The notes: a model not told the origin generated them from the letters alone. A DNA stretch of 34,215 nt from Methylophaga sp. (GCF_030651745.1 NZ_JAUSCC010000018.1:1-34215), one strand, 5' to 3'; shown: positions 15,800 to 26,008, counted from the first letter of the stretch. Made by a program: numbers and translations.

Positions 15800-16657
15800 T
15801 TATACAGCGATACGATTTTGCATCATGGTCAACAGATTATTCAGGCGATCGCGCATTTCACGACGATCAATAATCATATCGATAGCACCATGTTCCAGCA
15901 AAAACTCACTACGCTGGAAACCTTCGGGTAGTTTTTCACGAACCGTTTGTTCAATAACACGTGGGCCAGCAAAGCCGATTAACGCTTTAGGTTCTGCCAC
16001 ATTAACATCACCGAGCATAGCTAAACTGGCAGAAACACCACCCATGGTCGGATCGGTCATTACAGAGATGAAAGGAATACCGGCATCTTCCAGTTGAGAC
16101 AATACGGCACTGGTTTTGGCCATTTGCATCAATGAAAATAGGCCTTCCTGCATACGTGCACCACCACTGGCGGCAAAACAAATCAATGGTAATTTTTTAG
16201 CTAATGCAACCTTAGCTGCACGCACAAATTTTTCACCGACCACAGATCCCATTGATCCGCCCATAAAGCCAAAATCAAACGCGACTACCACAACAGGTAA
16301 ACCTTTAAGCGTGCCTTGCATCGCTAATAAGGCATCATTTTCACCGGTGGCTTTTTGCGCTTGAGTAATGCGGTCTTTATAGCGTTTACTGTCTTTAAAT
16401 TTCAGCGTATCAACCGGTTTTACTTCAGTACCGATTTCCTGGCGATTTGCTTCATCCAGAAAGTTTTCCAGTCGAACCCGGGCATTGATACGCTGATGAT
16501 GATCACATTTTGGACACACCATCTGGTTACGTTCCAGTTCGGCACGGTACAGAACATTGTCACATTCAGGACATTTACACCAGACACCTTCAGGAACTGA
16601 GCGGCTACGGCCACTGGTGCGAATTTTCGACGGTAATAATCTTTCAAACCAACTCAT
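15800..16657 (-). CDS. accD: Acetyl-CoA carboxylase carboxyltransferase subunit beta
   Basis: A 285-aa subunit that, with AccA, transfers the carboxyl group from biotin to acetyl-CoA in the first step of fatty-acid synthesis. The N-terminal zinc ribbon has C29, C32, C48 and C51 (C-x2-C-x15-C-x2-C, within [16 protein letters not shown] and MVCPKCDHH). The crotonase-like core includes [23 protein letters not shown] and [17 protein letters not shown] lies six bases before the ATG. It is 20 nt downstream of trpA and 9 nt upstream of folC. AccA is not in the window. Confidence 0.97.
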   Translation of the reverse strand: MSWFERLLPSKIRTSGRSRSVPEGVWCKCPECDNVLYRAELERNQMVCPKCDHHQRINARVRLENFLDEANRQEIGTEVKPVDTLKFKDSKRYKDRITQAQKATGENDALLAMQGTLKGLPVVVVAFDFGFMGGSMGSVVGEKFVRAAKVALAKKLPLICFAASGGARMQEGLFSLMQMAKTSAVLSQLEDAGIPFISVMTDPTMGGVSASLAMLGDVNVAEPKALIGFAGPRVIEQTVREKLPEGFQRSEFLLEHGAIDMIIDRREMRDRLNNLLTMMQNRIAV

Positions 16658-16677
16658 TGTTTCACCTTATCTCTTTG

Positions 16678-17505
16678 TTAAGCCGAGACGCTGGCTAAAT
16701 CACGCGCATTAATTGCATGACGCATTTCAGCTAACAAACTTGCCACCGCGGCAGGTAATTCTTGTGGACGGTTGGCATGTTCTTCAATGCAACGCACCAA
16801 GGTACTACCCACCACAACAGCATCAGCAACTTGTGCTACAGCAGCAGCAGAACGACCATCTCTGATACCGAAACCTACACCAACCGGTAAAGATGTATAG
16901 CGTCGGATCTCTTCCAGCTTCGCAGTTACTTCATTGATTTCCAACGCTGCGGCACCAGTCACACCTTTGATAGAAACGTAATAAATAAACCCTTTGGCAT
17001 ATTCAGCGATCTTCTTCATGCGTTCGGCAGAAGTTGTCGGAGCAACCAAGAAAATGGTATCGATATCGTGGCTATCCATTAACTGTTTAAACTCACCAGA
17101 TTCTTCTGGCGGCATATCCACAGTTAACACACCATCTACACCAGCAGCCTGGGCTTTTTCAGCAAATTTTTGATAGCCCATTGCTTCCAAAGGATTGGCG
17201 TATCCCATTAAAACTATTGGGGTATGGGTATTTTTATCTCTGAATTGCTTAACCATATCGAGGATAGAATTCAGCGTGACATCATTTTTTAACGCTCTTT
17301 CACAGGCTTTTTGAATAACTGGACCATCAGACATCGGATCCGAAAACGGTACGCCCAATTCGATAATATCGGCGCCGGCTTCAACTAACGCATGCATTAA
17401 CGGTACGGTAACCCAGGGTTCAGGATCACCTGCCGTTACGTATGGAATAAGTGCAGTTTGCCCGTCTGCCTGAAGATTTTTAAAACATTCACTTATACGA
17501 CTCAT
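16678..17505 (-). CDS. trpA: Tryptophan synthase alpha chain
   Basis: A 275-aa TIM barrel that cleaves indole-3-glycerol phosphate to indole and glyceraldehyde 3-phosphate. Catalytic E49 and D60 lie in IIELGVPFSDPMSDGP, at the same numbers as in the Salmonella enzyme; the phosphate site includes GFGIRDG and VVGSTLV. GAGGA lies eight bases before the ATG. It follows trpB after 10 nt, so the alpha and beta subunits that channel indole are made together. The protein has a slightly extended C-terminus (about 275 versus 268 residues). Confidence 0.97.
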   Translation of the reverse strand: MSRISECFKNLQADGQTALIPYVTAGDPEPWVTVPLMHALVEAGADIIELGVPFSDPMSDGPVIQKACERALKNDVTLNSILDMVKQFRDKNTHTPIVLMGYANPLEAMGYQKFAEKAQAAGVDGVLTVDMPPEESGEFKQLMDSHDIDTIFLVAPTTSAERMKKIAEYAKGFIYYVSIKGVTGAAALEINEVTAKLEEIRRYTSLPVGVGFGIRDGRSAAAVAQVADAVVVGSTLVRCIEEHANRPQELPAAVASLLAEMRHAINARDLASVSA

Positions 17506-17515
17506 TTTGTATTCC

Positions 17516-18736
17516 TCAGAAATTCAGACCAGCCATGGCCGCAACCGTGTGCATGTCTTTATCACCCCGCCCTGAAACATTTATAAGGATACTTTGATCT
17601 GACGACATGGTTGGTGCTAATTTAGATACATACGCCAAAGCATGACTGGTTTCCAATGCCGGGATAATACCTTCTGTACGTGTTAACTCATGGAAAGCCT
17701 CTAAGGCTTCGGTATCCGTCACGGTAACGTACTGTGCTCTGCCAATATCTTTTAACCACGCATGTTCCGGGCCTACGCCGGGATAGTCCAAACCGGCTGA
17801 AATGGAATGGGTTTCGGTGATTTGACCCGCCGTATCCTGAATCAGATAAGTTCGATTTCCATGTAAAATGCCTGGCGTACCGGCTGATAATGGTGCTGAA
17901 TGTTGTCCACTTTGCAAACCATGACCAGCACCTTCAACACCGATCATCTTCACTGCTTTATCTTCAATAAATGGATAAAACAGACCAATAGCATTGGAAC
18001 CACCGCCAATACAGGCGACTAATGCATCTGGAAGTTTTCCGGTGGTATTCAGCATTTGTTGACGTGCTTCACGGCCAATAACCGATTGAAAGTCACGGAC
18101 CATTGCCGGGTACGGATGCGGGCCAGCGACCGTGCCGATAATGTAGAAAGTATCGTCAACATTGGTTACCCAATCACGCAAGGCTTCATTTAACGCATCT
18201 TTCAGTGTTTTGGAACCGGACTGAACCGGCACAACTTCTGCACCTAACAGTTTCATTCGATAAACATTCTGGGCTTGGCGGGCAACGTCTTCTGCGCCCA
18301 TATACACCACGCATTCCATTCCCAGTCTGGCCGCCACGGTTGCCGTAGCAACGCCATGCTGGCCAGCACCGGTTTCGGCAATAATACGGGTTTTACCCAT
18401 ACGTTTTGCCAGAAGAGCCTGGCCAATAGTGTTGTTTACTTTGTGCGCACCAGTGTGATTGAGATCTTCACGTTTTAAATAGATCTGCGCGCCACCCAGT
18501 TTTTTTGTCCAGTTTTCGGCATGATAAATCGGTGAAGGACGACCTACAAAATCAGCCAGATCTTTATCCATCTCCGCTTGAAACTGTGGATCATTTTTGT
18601 ACTGCTTATAAGCTTCTTCCAGCTCATAAATCGCGCCCATCAGGGTTTCGCCTACAAAACGTCCACCATATGGGCCAAAATGACCAGACTCATCCGGGTA
18701 AGTTTTAAAGTAATCATCAATCTGTATATCAGGCAT
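17516..18736 (-). CDS. trpB: Tryptophan synthase beta chain
   Basis: A 406-aa PLP enzyme that joins indole to serine to give tryptophan. The PLP lysine is K99 in [10 protein letters not shown]121 in ETGAGQHG is the catalytic glutamate; the phosphate-binding loop is GGGSNAIG. The N-terminal [11 protein letters not shown] is the interface segment typical of TrpB1. The start codon overlaps the trpF stop by 8 nt (ATGCCTGA), so the two are translationally coupled. trpA follows directly. The earlier pathway genes trpE, G, D and C are not in the window, the usual split in gammaproteobacteria of this type. Confidence 0.97.
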   Translation of the reverse strand: MPDIQIDDYFKTYPDESGHFGPYGGRFVGETLMGAIYELEEAYKQYKNDPQFQAEMDKDLADFVGRPSPIYHAENWTKKLGGAQIYLKREDLNHTGAHKVNNTIGQALLAKRMGKTRIIAETGAGQHGVATATVAARLGMECVVYMGAEDVARQAQNVYRMKLLGAEVVPVQSGSKTLKDALNEALRDWVTNVDDTFYIIGTVAGPHPYPAMVRDFQSVIGREARQQMLNTTGKLPDALVACIGGGSNAIGLFYPFIEDKAVKMIGVEGAGHGLQSGQHSAPLSAGTPGILHGNRTYLIQDTAGQITETHSISAGLDYPGVGPEHAWLKDIGRAQYVTVTDTEALEAFHELTRTEGIIPALETSHALAYVSKLAPTMSSDQSILINVSGRGDKDMHTVAAMAGLNF

Positions 18737-19343
18737 TTGCCACCTCTCGCATGAATGCGCTTATTTTATTATTACTTTTGAGTCCTTTCGACTCTTCTAC
18801 ACCGCCACTCACATCCACTGCATAAGGCGAAACCTGCTTAATCGCGGCTGCAACATTTTCTGTTGTCAAACCACCGGCTAATATCAGGGGCTTACTGATA
18901 GCAGTAATCATTGACCAGTCAAATGTCTGCCCGGTTCCGCCCGGCACACCATGTTGATAGCTATCTAACAATAATGCCGATGCATTGGTGTAATGCATAT
19001 CGGCTTTTTTTAAATCTGCCGCTGTTTGCATTCGCACCGCTTTGATATACGGCATATTGAATTGTTCACAAAATTCGGCAGCTTCATCGCCATGAAACTG
19101 CAACAAACTTAATGGAACCTGTTCAAGCGTTTGACGTACCATTTCAGCAGAAGCGTTCACAAACAAACCAACAATAGCGATAAATGGCGGTAATTGCGCT
19201 GTAATTAACGCCGCCTGAGCAGCTGTTACGGCACGTGGACTCGGTTCGTAAAACACCAGACCAATAGCATCCGCCCCGCTTTTTACAGCAAATTCAGCAT
19301 CTTGGCGACGCGTAATGCCACATATTTTAACGCGGGTTCTCAT
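18729..19343 (-). CDS. trpF: Phosphoribosylanthranilate isomerase
   Basis: A 204-aa (beta/alpha)8 enzyme converting phosphoribosylanthranilate to CdRP in tryptophan synthesis. The general base cysteine is C8 in RVKICGITR and the general acid aspartate is in [14 protein letters not shown] near residue 173; LQFHGDE and [10 protein letters not shown] complete the family pattern. It is a free-standing trpF, not fused to trpC. It overlaps trpB by 8 nt and follows truA after 37 nt. Confidence 0.96.
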   Translation of the reverse strand: MRTRVKICGITRRQDAEFAVKSGADAIGLVFYEPSPRAVTAAQAALITAQLPPFIAIVGLFVNASAEMVRQTLEQVPLSLLQFHGDEAAEFCEQFNMPYIKAVRMQTAADLKKADMHYTNASALLLDSYQHGVPGGTGQTFDWSMITAISKPLILAGGLTTENVAAAIKQVSPYAVDVSGGVEESKGLKSNNKISAFMREVANA

Positions 19344-19380
19344 ATGGGGTTGTCAGCTTTGTAAAAGTCAGCCTAGTACT

Positions 19381-20160
19381 TTACCAGAGCACTGGGAAAC
19401 CTGACACTGTCGGCAGGCAATATTCATCGGGATATATCACATCGGTCAGATACAGGCCTTGTGGCGGAGCAGTGACACCCGCCATATTACGATCCTGACT
19501 TTGCAAAACCTCACCGGCCCACTCAACTGGTCGTTTGCCTTCACCCACCGGGAGTAAAACACCGAGTAAGTTACGCACCATATGATGTAAAAAAGATTTG
19601 GCTTCAACATCAACAGCAATGCAGTCATCGCGTCTAGTGACAATTAATTTATCCAAGGTTTTTATCGGGCTTTTGGCCTGACATTCCTGGGCTCTGAAAG
19701 CCGAGAAATCATGTTGACCAAGTAACTGATTGGCTGCCAGCTGCATTTTGTGTTCATCAAGCTGTTTATACACCCACCACATTCGTTGGTGATGCACACT
19801 GGAACGGCCTGCACGATTGAGGATTAAATAGCGATAACGACGTTTTATTGCACTGAATCGGGCATTAAAATCTTCCGGTACTGGTTTTACCCATTTAACG
19901 CTGACATCATGCGGGAGATTTGAATTTAACCCCAATAGCCAATTGCGTGGCTCACGAATAGCATTGGTATCAAAATGCACAACCTGATTTAAAGCATGTA
20001 CCCCGGTATCGGTGCGGCCTGCTGCAAATACTTCGGTTTCGGCATTGGCGATTAGCGATACAGCTTTTTGCAATTCGCCTTGAACAGTGCGTTGTGCGGG
20101 TTGAAACTGCCAGCCATGAAACCGACTGCCGTCATATTCGACACCAAGTGCTAACCTCAC
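19381..20160 (-). CDS. truA: tRNA pseudouridine(38-40) synthase TruA
   Basis: A 259-aa pseudouridine synthase acting on the anticodon stem-loop of tRNAs. The catalytic aspartate is D51 in AAGRTDTGVHA; the N-terminal LGVEYDGSRFHGWQ and the SFLHHMVRNLLGVLL block in the C-terminal half are family hallmarks. The start is a GTG at 20160, reading VRLALGVEYDG with initiator Met. It lies 11 nt after the fimV stop, and the fimV-truA-trpF order is conserved in many gammaproteobacteria. Confidence 0.96.
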   Translation of the reverse strand: MRLALGVEYDGSRFHGWQFQPAQRTVQGELQKAVSLIANAETEVFAAGRTDTGVHALNQVVHFDTNAIREPRNWLLGLNSNLPHDVSVKWVKPVPEDFNARFSAIKRRYRYLILNRAGRSSVHHQRMWWVYKQLDEHKMQLAANQLLGQHDFSAFRAQECQAKSPIKTLDKLIVTRRDDCIAVDVEAKSFLHHMVRNLLGVLLPVGEGKRPVEWAGEVLQSQDRNMAGVTAPPQGLYLTDVIYPDEYCLPTVSGFPVLW

Positions 20161-20171
20161 AAAAAAACTCG

Positions 20172-22991
20172 TTATTGCAGTGAGTCGAGCAGTTCTTGCG
20201 CTCGTTTTTTCTGTTCATCAGTACCCTGTTCAAGCACTTCTTCCAGAATACCCCTGGCGCCTTCAGGATCACCCATATCTGAATAGGCCGCAGCCAGTTC
20301 CAGTTTGGTTTCAGCTTCATCAATTGAATCGAAATCACTGAGATCAAAATCCAGTTCTTCATCATCAATACTGCCATCCAGATTCAGATAATCTTCGATA
20401 ACATCATCAGTTTCTGTTGGTGACTCATCTTCGGTTTCAAAAGCCGATAAATCCAATTCGTCCGAATCCAGAGAATCAAGTGGCAAGGTCTCTTCAGCTT
20501 CTTCTACTGCAAGCAGATCTGCTTCATCATCTAACTCATCAATACTCAAATCCAGTACTTCCGGAGCCGATGAATCTGGTTGCAACACATTATCCTGAGT
20601 TAAATCGATTCTCAGATCATCGTCTTCAGCAAAAGTCTCGATATTCGATTGTTCCGATTCCGGTTCAGTTTCTGCTTTTTGCTCTACTGACGAATAACTG
20701 GTATCAAACGGTAACAAATCCTCTTCGTCTCGTTCATAGACCTCGTCTGCCTGAGATGATTTTGTTGAATCAACTTGGTAATCATCCAGATTAAACTCTA
20801 TGTGATCAGATTCCTCTACCTCAGAAGTTTCAATGTCATCTTCTTCAGCAAAATCTTCTTCAATGCTGAACTCGGCGTCATCTTGCTCAGCAAAATCATC
20901 AACTGTTTCAGCTTGATCTGATGATTCTGCCGCTTCAGCAAACAACGGATTATGTGGTAGCAACTGATTGCCCCAAACTCTAATTTCTGACCATTGCGGA
21001 TCATTCTCATTGATTCCTGAAGTGTTCAGTAATGCAATAAAATCAGCAGATTTCTGTTGTTTGTAATAGACAAACATTAATTTTGCTGCGATATCCTTGT
21101 CATCTGGCGCTTGCTGATAAGCTTGTTGAAGTGCGCTGCCTGCCTGTACATAATCGGCATAACCAACAAACATGTCCGCCTGTTCAACCAACTCATCAAC
21201 TGACTTGGTTTTGATTTCGACTGAATCTTCGGGTTCTTTAACAACTGGCGTGACGGTGGCCACACTGGCTATTTCTGGTGCTGTCTTAACAGTTTTTTTC
21301 TTATTTATTTTGTTAACTGCATCATCCCAGTTAACTTCACGTTGACTGCGACGAATGACCATCCAGACCAGGAGTAGCAATAGCAAGATTGCCAATAGTG
21401 ACTCCACTTTATGTGCCATCACAAAGGCTTGAACACGATGAAATAATGAGTCCATTTGCTGCTGTTCCAGATCCAGCATTTGTGCCGCTTCATCAATTGC
21501 CGCATCCACTTCTGCCGATGCGGAATCTAACGCTGCTAAAGCGTCGTCCTCTGCATTAGCAGTCGGATCAACTTGTGCCAAAACATTGTCGGCAGCTGGT
21601 GTTTCAATATCAGTAGTCGTTGGTTCGTTATTTTGCTCCATCGATGCTGAGAGCTCCTGATCATCAAGCGCGACCGGTTCCCATTGGTTTGCATCTGACA
21701 GCTCTGCATTATCTGTATCAGCATTGGTCGAACCACTATCAATAATGGCGTTGGCCTCGCTGACCAATGCAGCAAGATCCATTTGAGATTCATCTTGTTC
21801 CAGCAGACTTTGCAATCTGGCCAAATCCGCATCTTTAAGAGAAATCAGCCGACGCATGGTATCGAGTTGACGTTCCAGCGCATCCATACGATTTTTAAAA
21901 TCGATATTTTCCTGAGATTGCGCTTCCATTGCCTCCTGCGCGAGGGTTAGTTGCTCACTGATCCGTTGTAAATCGGGATCGCCATTAATCTCAGGATCAG
22001 CATCCAGCAAACTGTCTTCGGTCGCAGCAATTAATTTTAAACGCGCAGTTTCATCAGCCGATACTTGTTCTTCAGTCGTAGTGGACAATTCGGTATCAGT
22101 AATTTCAGCTTTTGCCAATTCAGCGTCAGTTTCAGCTGGTACTACGTTATTTGCAGGTGCTGATTGAACCGGTGTTACTGCTGTTGGAGCAGTGGCCGTG
22201 GCCTGTGAACGATTACGATTTCGCCAAGCTGCATTTTGTTGATCAACCGCATTTTTAGCAGCACTGGCCGATAAACGGGTGATTTCATCTGTTGCAGGAA
22301 TTCTCAACGTACTGCCTGCGTACAGACTATTCACGTTATTCTGCTGGAATGCGCCTGGATTGGCATTCAGCAAGGCAATCATCATCTGTTGCATCGTAAT
22401 ATCTGCAGAGGGTCGGGTTCTCTCAGCGATACTCCAGAGGGTTTCGCGTGACTGAACCTTGTACTCTGAGCTGACATCACGGTTTGGAGACCATGTCGTT
22501 GGTTGTGAACGAGAACTGCTTGCAGGAGGTTGTGTTTGTGGAGTCGCTGTCGCACGTTGTGGAGCACTGCTTAACCGATCACGATATAACTCTTTGGGCG
22601 GATCCAGCAGAACAGTATATTCACGTAGTAATTTACCCTGCCCGGTGGTAGCTGCCAATAAAAAACCCAGAAATGGTTCTTTAATTGGCACATCCGAAGT
22701 CACCATTATGCGGGTGGAATTCGCCTCTTCAACCACCTCAAATTTAAGTTGGGTAAGTAAGAAGTTACGATCCAGTCCTGCTCGTTCGAAATCCTGAGTA
22801 GAAGCCAATCTGACTTCAAGATTACCGCGCTCGTCATCTCTCAATGCATTTACTGCAATTTCAGCTCTGAACGGTTCATTCAGTGCTGAATGAAGGGTTA
22901 TCTGACCAAGTCCAAATGCATAACTTGGCAGGGGAGTTAATAAACCAAGTGCCGTGGCTACCGACAAACTGGTCAACGTTTTCTGTTTCAT
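20172..22991 (-). CDS. fimV: FimV-family polar hub protein
   Basis: A 939-aa inner-membrane protein of the FimV/HubP family, which organises the cell pole, type IV pili and flagella. Parts in order: signal peptide ending PSYA (about 22-25); conserved FimV N-domain (26-135, starting FGLGQITLHSALNEP); a Ser/Thr/Pro/Gln linker; LysM peptidoglycan-binding domain (about 177-232); coiled coil (about 340-400); one TM helix (about 530-547); cytoplasmic TPR-like region (about 593-645); a very acidic Asp/Glu repeat-like stretch (about 690-890); and the conserved C-terminal helix pair (TKLELAAAYSDMGD to the end). GGGGAG precedes the ATG. It lies 33 nt after asd. A pole-organising role would fit the sodium-motor genes upstream. 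Confidence 0.95.
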   Translation of the reverse strand: MKQKTLTSLSVATALGLLTPLPSYAFGLGQITLHSALNEPFRAEIAVNALRDDERGNLEVRLASTQDFERAGLDRNFLLTQLKFEVVEEANSTRIMVTSDVPIKEPFLGFLLAATTGQGKLLREYTVLLDPPKELYRDRLSSAPQRATATPQTQPPASSSRSQPTTWSPNRDVSSEYKVQSRETLWSIAERTRPSADITMQQMMIALLNANPGAFQQNNVNSLYAGSTLRIPATDEITRLSASAAKNAVDQQNAAWRNRNRSQATATAPTAVTPVQSAPANNVVPAETDAELAKAEITDTELSTTTEEQVSADETARLKLIAATEDSLLDADPEINGDPDLQRISEQLTLAQEAMEAQSQENIDFKNRMDALERQLDTMRRLISLKDADLARLQSLLEQDESQMDLAALVSEANAIIDSGSTNADTDNAELSDANQWEPVALDDQELSASMEQNNEPTTTDIETPAADNVLAQVDPTANAEDDALAALDSASAEVDAAIDEAAQMLDLEQQQMDSLFHRVQAFVMAHKVESLLAILLLLLLVWMVIRRSQREVNWDDAVNKINKKKTVKTAPEIASVATVTPVVKEPEDSVEIKTKSVDELVEQADMFVGYADYVQAGSALQQAYQQAPDDKDIAAKLMFVYYKQQKSADFIALLNTSGINENDPQWSEIRVWGNQLLPHNPLFAEAAESSDQAETVDDFAEQDDAEFSIEEDFAEEDDIETSEVEESDHIEFNLDDYQVDSTKSSQADEVYERDEEDLLPFDTSYSSVEQKAETEPESEQSNIETFAEDDDLRIDLTQDNVLQPDSSAPEVLDLSIDELDDEADLLAVEEAEETLPLDSLDSDELDLSAFETEDESPTETDDVIEDYLNLDGSIDDEELDFDLSDFDSIDEAETKLELAAAYSDMGDPEGARGILEEVLEQGTDEQKKRAQELLDSLQ

Positions 22992-23024
22992 TTAACTCCC
23001 CTTCCTTGACATTAGCAGCTATGC

Positions 23025-24047
23025 CTAGAGGTATTTATCTACCAGAAGCTCAGCAATTTGCACACTGTTAAGTGCTGCCCCTTTACGGACATTGTCTGCG
23101 ACCACCCACAAATTCAAGCCGTTAGGATGCGAAATATCTTCACGGATACGTCCTACATATACAGGATCCTGGCCAGATGCATCTGTGACTGCGGTTGGAT
23201 AACCGCCATCTTCACGTTCATCAATGACCACAATGCCATCAAATGCTGACAATAATTGCTTGGCTTTTTCAGCTGTAATCTTGTCACGGGTTTCGATATG
23301 AATGGCTTCTGAGTGACCAAAAAACACCGGTACCCGAACTGCAGTAGGATTAACCTGAATATCGTTGTCACCCATGATTTTCTTAGTTTCCCACACCATT
23401 TTCATTTCTTCTTTGGTGTAACCGTTTTCCATGAAAACATCGATTTGCGGAATCACATTAAAAGCGATCTGCTTAGGATAAACTTCAGGTTCAGCCGGAC
23501 GACCATTCAATAAAGCGGCAGTTTGTTTGGCAAGCTCATCCATTGCCGGTTTGCCACTGCCAGATACGGCCTGGTAAGTACAAACATTAATGCGTTTGAT
23601 GCCAACCGCATCGTAAATCGGTTTTAACGCCACTAACATTTGAATGGTTGAGCAATTTGGATTGGCTATAATGCCGCGCTGTTTGTAGCCTGCAACCGCG
23701 TCAGGATTCACTTCAGGCACAATTAACGGCACATCATCGTCATAACGGAACTGGGAAGTATTATCGATAACGATACAACCGGCAGCAGCGGCTATTGGTG
23801 CATAAATTTCAGAAACACTGGCACCCGGTGAAAATAAACCGATTTGAACTTTGGAAAAATCAAATTTTGCCAAGTCTTCAACCATTAATGACTTGTTACC
23901 AAATTGCACAGTTGAACCTGCCGAACGCTCGCTGGCTAACGCATAGACTTTACCGACAGGAAATTTACGTTGATGCAGAATATCCAGCATGGCTTCACCC
24001 ACCGCACCAGTCGCACCTACAACAGCAATATCAATTTGTTTAGTCAC
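23025..24047 (-). CDS. asd: Aspartate-semialdehyde dehydrogenase
   Basis: A 340-aa NADPH enzyme that reduces aspartyl phosphate to the semialdehyde, the branch point to lysine/diaminopimelate, methionine and threonine. The nucleotide loop is VGATGAVG (10-17), catalytic cysteine C132 in NPNCSTIQM, and the histidine in FFGHSEAIHIE near residue 244. The start is a GTG at 24047 with AGGTG five bases upstream. This is the shorter, Gram-positive/archaeal-like class of Asd also common in Pseudomonas and relatives. It lies between leuB and fimV, a widespread order. Confidence 0.96.
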   Translation of the reverse strand: MTKQIDIAVVGATGAVGEAMLDILHQRKFPVGKVYALASERSAGSTVQFGNKSLMVEDLAKFDFSKVQIGLFSPGASVSEIYAPIAAAAGCIVIDNTSQFRYDDDVPLIVPEVNPDAVAGYKQRGIIANPNCSTIQMLVALKPIYDAVGIKRINVCTYQAVSGSGKPAMDELAKQTAALLNGRPAEPEVYPKQIAFNVIPQIDVFMENGYTKEEMKMVWETKKIMGDNDIQVNPTAVRVPVFFGHSEAIHIETRDKITAEKAKQLLSAFDGIVVIDEREDGGYPTAVTDASGQDPVYVGRIREDISHPNGLNLWVVADNVRKGAALNSVQIAELLVDKYL

Positions 24048-24067
24048 AATTCACCTAAATTCTTTTG

Positions 24068-25138
24068 TTACAGCGCTGCCACAACGGCATCGCCCATTTC
24101 AGAAGTACTGACGCGAGTCATGCCCGCGGAGAAAATATCTGCTGTTCTCAAACCTTGATCCAAAACTTTGCTCACGGCATTTTCAATGCGATCGGCAAAA
24201 GCCGGCTGGTCAAGCGTGTAACGTAACATCATAGCAGCTGACAGAATGGTTGCCAGCGGATTAGCAATATTTTGGCCTGCAATATCCGGTGCAGATCCAT
24301 GAATGGGTTCGTACATGCCTTTACCATTTTCATCCAGTGATGCAGATGGCAACATACCAATTGAGCCAGTCAGCATCGACGCACAATCCGACAGAATATC
24401 GCCGAACATATTGGTGGTCACCATCACGTCAAACTGTTTCGGTGCCCGAACCAACTGCATCGCCGCATTATCGACATACATATGACTTAACTCGACATCT
24501 GCATAGTCTTTAGACAATGTGGTCATGGTTTCACGCCATAATTCCGTACATTCCAATACATTGGCTTTGTCAACAGAGCAAACTCTGCTTTGGCGCTTAC
24601 GAGCAATATCAAATGCCACGCGACCGATACGGTTGATTTCACTCTCACGATAGACCAAGGTGTTGTAACCCTCTTTTTCGCCATTTTCCAAGACACGAAT
24701 ACCTCTTGGTTGACCAAAATAAATACCACCGGTTAACTCACGTACGATCATTAAATCCAGACCAGCAACCACTTCTGGCTTTAACGTCGACGCATCAGCC
24801 AATTGTGGATACAACAAGGCCGGACGTAAATTAGCAAAAAGGTTTAATTGTGAGCGAATACCCAATAAACCTTTTTCCGGACGCACACTGATGTCCAATG
24901 ATTCCCATTTATAGCCGCCAACAGCGCCTAATAAAATAGCATCGGCCTGTTTAGCCATCTGCAAGGTTTCATCAGGAAGTGGACTACCGGTTTCGTCATA
25001 GGCGGCACCGCCAATCAAACCGTATTCCAATTCAATGTCCAAACCATCTTGTTTAAAAGCATTTAAAACTTTAACGGCTTCGGCAACAATTTCCGGGCCG
25101 ATTCCATCGCCGGCTAATACTGCAATTTTCTTTGTCAT
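24068..25138 (-). CDS. leuB: 3-Isopropylmalate dehydrogenase
   Basis: A 356-aa NAD-dependent dehydrogenase that oxidises and decarboxylates 3-isopropylmalate in leucine synthesis. Visible marks are the N-terminal [10 protein letters not shown], the substrate-binding LRPALLYPQ and [14 protein letters not shown], and the metal and NAD region [29 protein letters not shown], followed by [12 protein letters not shown]. Full length. It follows leuD after 28 nt and precedes asd by 20 nt. Confidence 0.97.
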   Translation of the reverse strand: MTKKIAVLAGDGIGPEIVAEAVKVLNAFKQDGLDIELEYGLIGGAAYDETGSPLPDETLQMAKQADAILLGAVGGYKWESLDISVRPEKGLLGIRSQLNLFANLRPALLYPQLADASTLKPEVVAGLDLMIVRELTGGIYFGQPRGIRVLENGEKEGYNTLVYRESEINRIGRVAFDIARKRQSRVCSVDKANVLECTELWRETMTTLSKDYADVELSHMYVDNAAMQLVRAPKQFDVMVTTNMFGDILSDCASMLTGSIGMLPSASLDENGKGMYEPIHGSAPDIAGQNIANPLATILSAAMMLRYTLDQPAFADRIENAVSKVLDQGLRTADIFSAGMTRVSTSEMGDAVVAAL

Positions 25139-25166
25139 GAATGTTATTACTTATAAATAATTAAAA

Positions 25167-25805
25167 TTAGGAAAACAGCCACGGCGCTTGTTCGCGACGA
25201 CGGGCCTCGTAAGCTTTAATATCATCAGTGTGTTGCAGGGTGAGGCCGATATCGTCCAGTCCTTCAAGCAAACAATGTTTTTTGAAGCTATCAATTTCAA
25301 AAGGGAATTTTTCGCCATTCGGTAACAGAATAGTTTGCTCCGGTAAATCAACGGTCAGCTGATACCCTGGAGTGGCCTCGACTTGCTCAAATAATGTATC
25401 AATCTGTTTTTCATCAAGCTTGATAGTGAGAATGCCATTTTTACTGCTGTTGCTAAAAAAGATATCAGCAAAACTTGGCGCAATAATCACCCGTATACCA
25501 AAGTCTTCCAATGCCCAAACAGCATGTTCACGACTCGAACCACAACCGAAGTTTTCCCGTGCCAGCAGAATAGTGCCACCCTGGTAGCGCGGCTGGTTAA
25601 GTTCAAAATCAGGATTCAACGGACGATTACTGCAATCCTGTCCCGGTTCACCATGGTCAAGATAACGCCATTCATCAAACAGATTCGGACCAAAGCCACT
25701 ACGTTTAATCGATTTCAAAAACTGTTTTGGAATGATGGCGTCCGTGTCGACATTAGGCCGATCCATTGGTATCACTATTCCGGTTTCGACGGAGATTTTT
25801 TGCAT
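25167..25805 (-). CDS. leuD: 3-Isopropylmalate dehydratase small subunit
   Basis: A 212-aa swivel-domain subunit that works with LeuC to isomerise 2- to 3-isopropylmalate. Family motifs are [32 protein letters not shown] and [15 protein letters not shown] start at the ATG at 25805, because AAGAGG lies five to six bases upstream; a GTG two codons earlier would overlap that ribosome site. It heads the ten-gene convoy. LeuC, the Fe-S subunit without which this protein has no isomerase activity, is usually encoded directly upstream but is absent here; pomB lies there instead. Confidence 0.96.
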   Translation of the reverse strand: MQKISVETGIVIPMDRPNVDTDAIIPKQFLKSIKRSGFGPNLFDEWRYLDHGEPGQDCSNRPLNPDFELNQPRYQGGTILLARENFGCGSSREHAVWALEDFGIRVIIAPSFADIFFSNSSKNGILTIKLDEKQIDTLFEQVEATPGYQLTVDLPEQTILLPNGEKFPFEIDSFKKHCLLEGLDDIGLTLQHTDDIKAYEARRREQAPWLFS

Positions 25806-25877
25806 GTTCACCTCTTATTTTGCTTGTCGCAGGGTTTTATCTAATGACTCGTTATGTTGTTTTAGGCGTCATTTCCA

Positions 25878-25894
25878 GTTAAAACGTTTTTAAC
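25878..25894. repeat. Inverted repeat in the leuD leader
   Basis: Minus strand GTTAAAA-ACG-TTTTAAC: seven-base arms around a three-base centre, about 73 nt upstream of leuD and downstream of the candidate promoter. It could be an operator or a weak leader hairpin. It is AT-rich, so chance is possible. Confidence 0.35.
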
Positions 25895-25916
25895 CTGCTG
25901 TAATTCTTTTTTCATG

Positions 25917-25946
25917 ATGATATTGCACGCAAATGAGCGATATCAA
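25917..25946 (-). promoter_or_regulatory. Sigma-70-type promoter for the leuD operon
   Basis: Minus strand TTGATA (25946-25941), an 18-nt spacer and TATCAT (25922-25917), each hexamer 5/6 to consensus. Transcription would start near 25910, leaving a leader of about 105 nt before leuD. It is the best promoter-like sequence upstream of the convoy. Confidence 0.5.
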
Positions 25947-25959
25947 AAACCTGCAAATA

Positions 25960-25981
25960 ATACCATTGTTTGCAGTGGTAT
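25960..25981. repeat. Stem-loop between pomB and leuD
   Basis: ATACCATTG-TTTG-CAGTGGTAT on the plus strand: nine-base arms with one G.T wobble and a four-base loop. On the minus strand, where it would serve pomB, it has one C.A mismatch and is followed by TATTTG rather than a T run. It may be a weak terminator or an operator upstream of the leuD promoter. Confidence 0.35.
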
Positions 25982-26008
25982 ATTTCGTTGCTATCAATTT
26001 AGTGGGGG

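Noticed and set aside
20690..20900. Low-complexity acidic repeats in fimV as a possible tandem repeat or CRISPR-like array
   Set aside because: The codons encode the irregular Asp/Glu-rich cytoplasmic region typical of FimV; there is no regular unit length or spacer.
25862..25915. 17-codon minus-strand frame before leuD with two leucine codons, a possible attenuator peptide
   Set aside because: Its ATG at 25915 lies upstream of the expected transcript start (about 25910), it has no ribosome site, and only two non-consecutive Leu codons.
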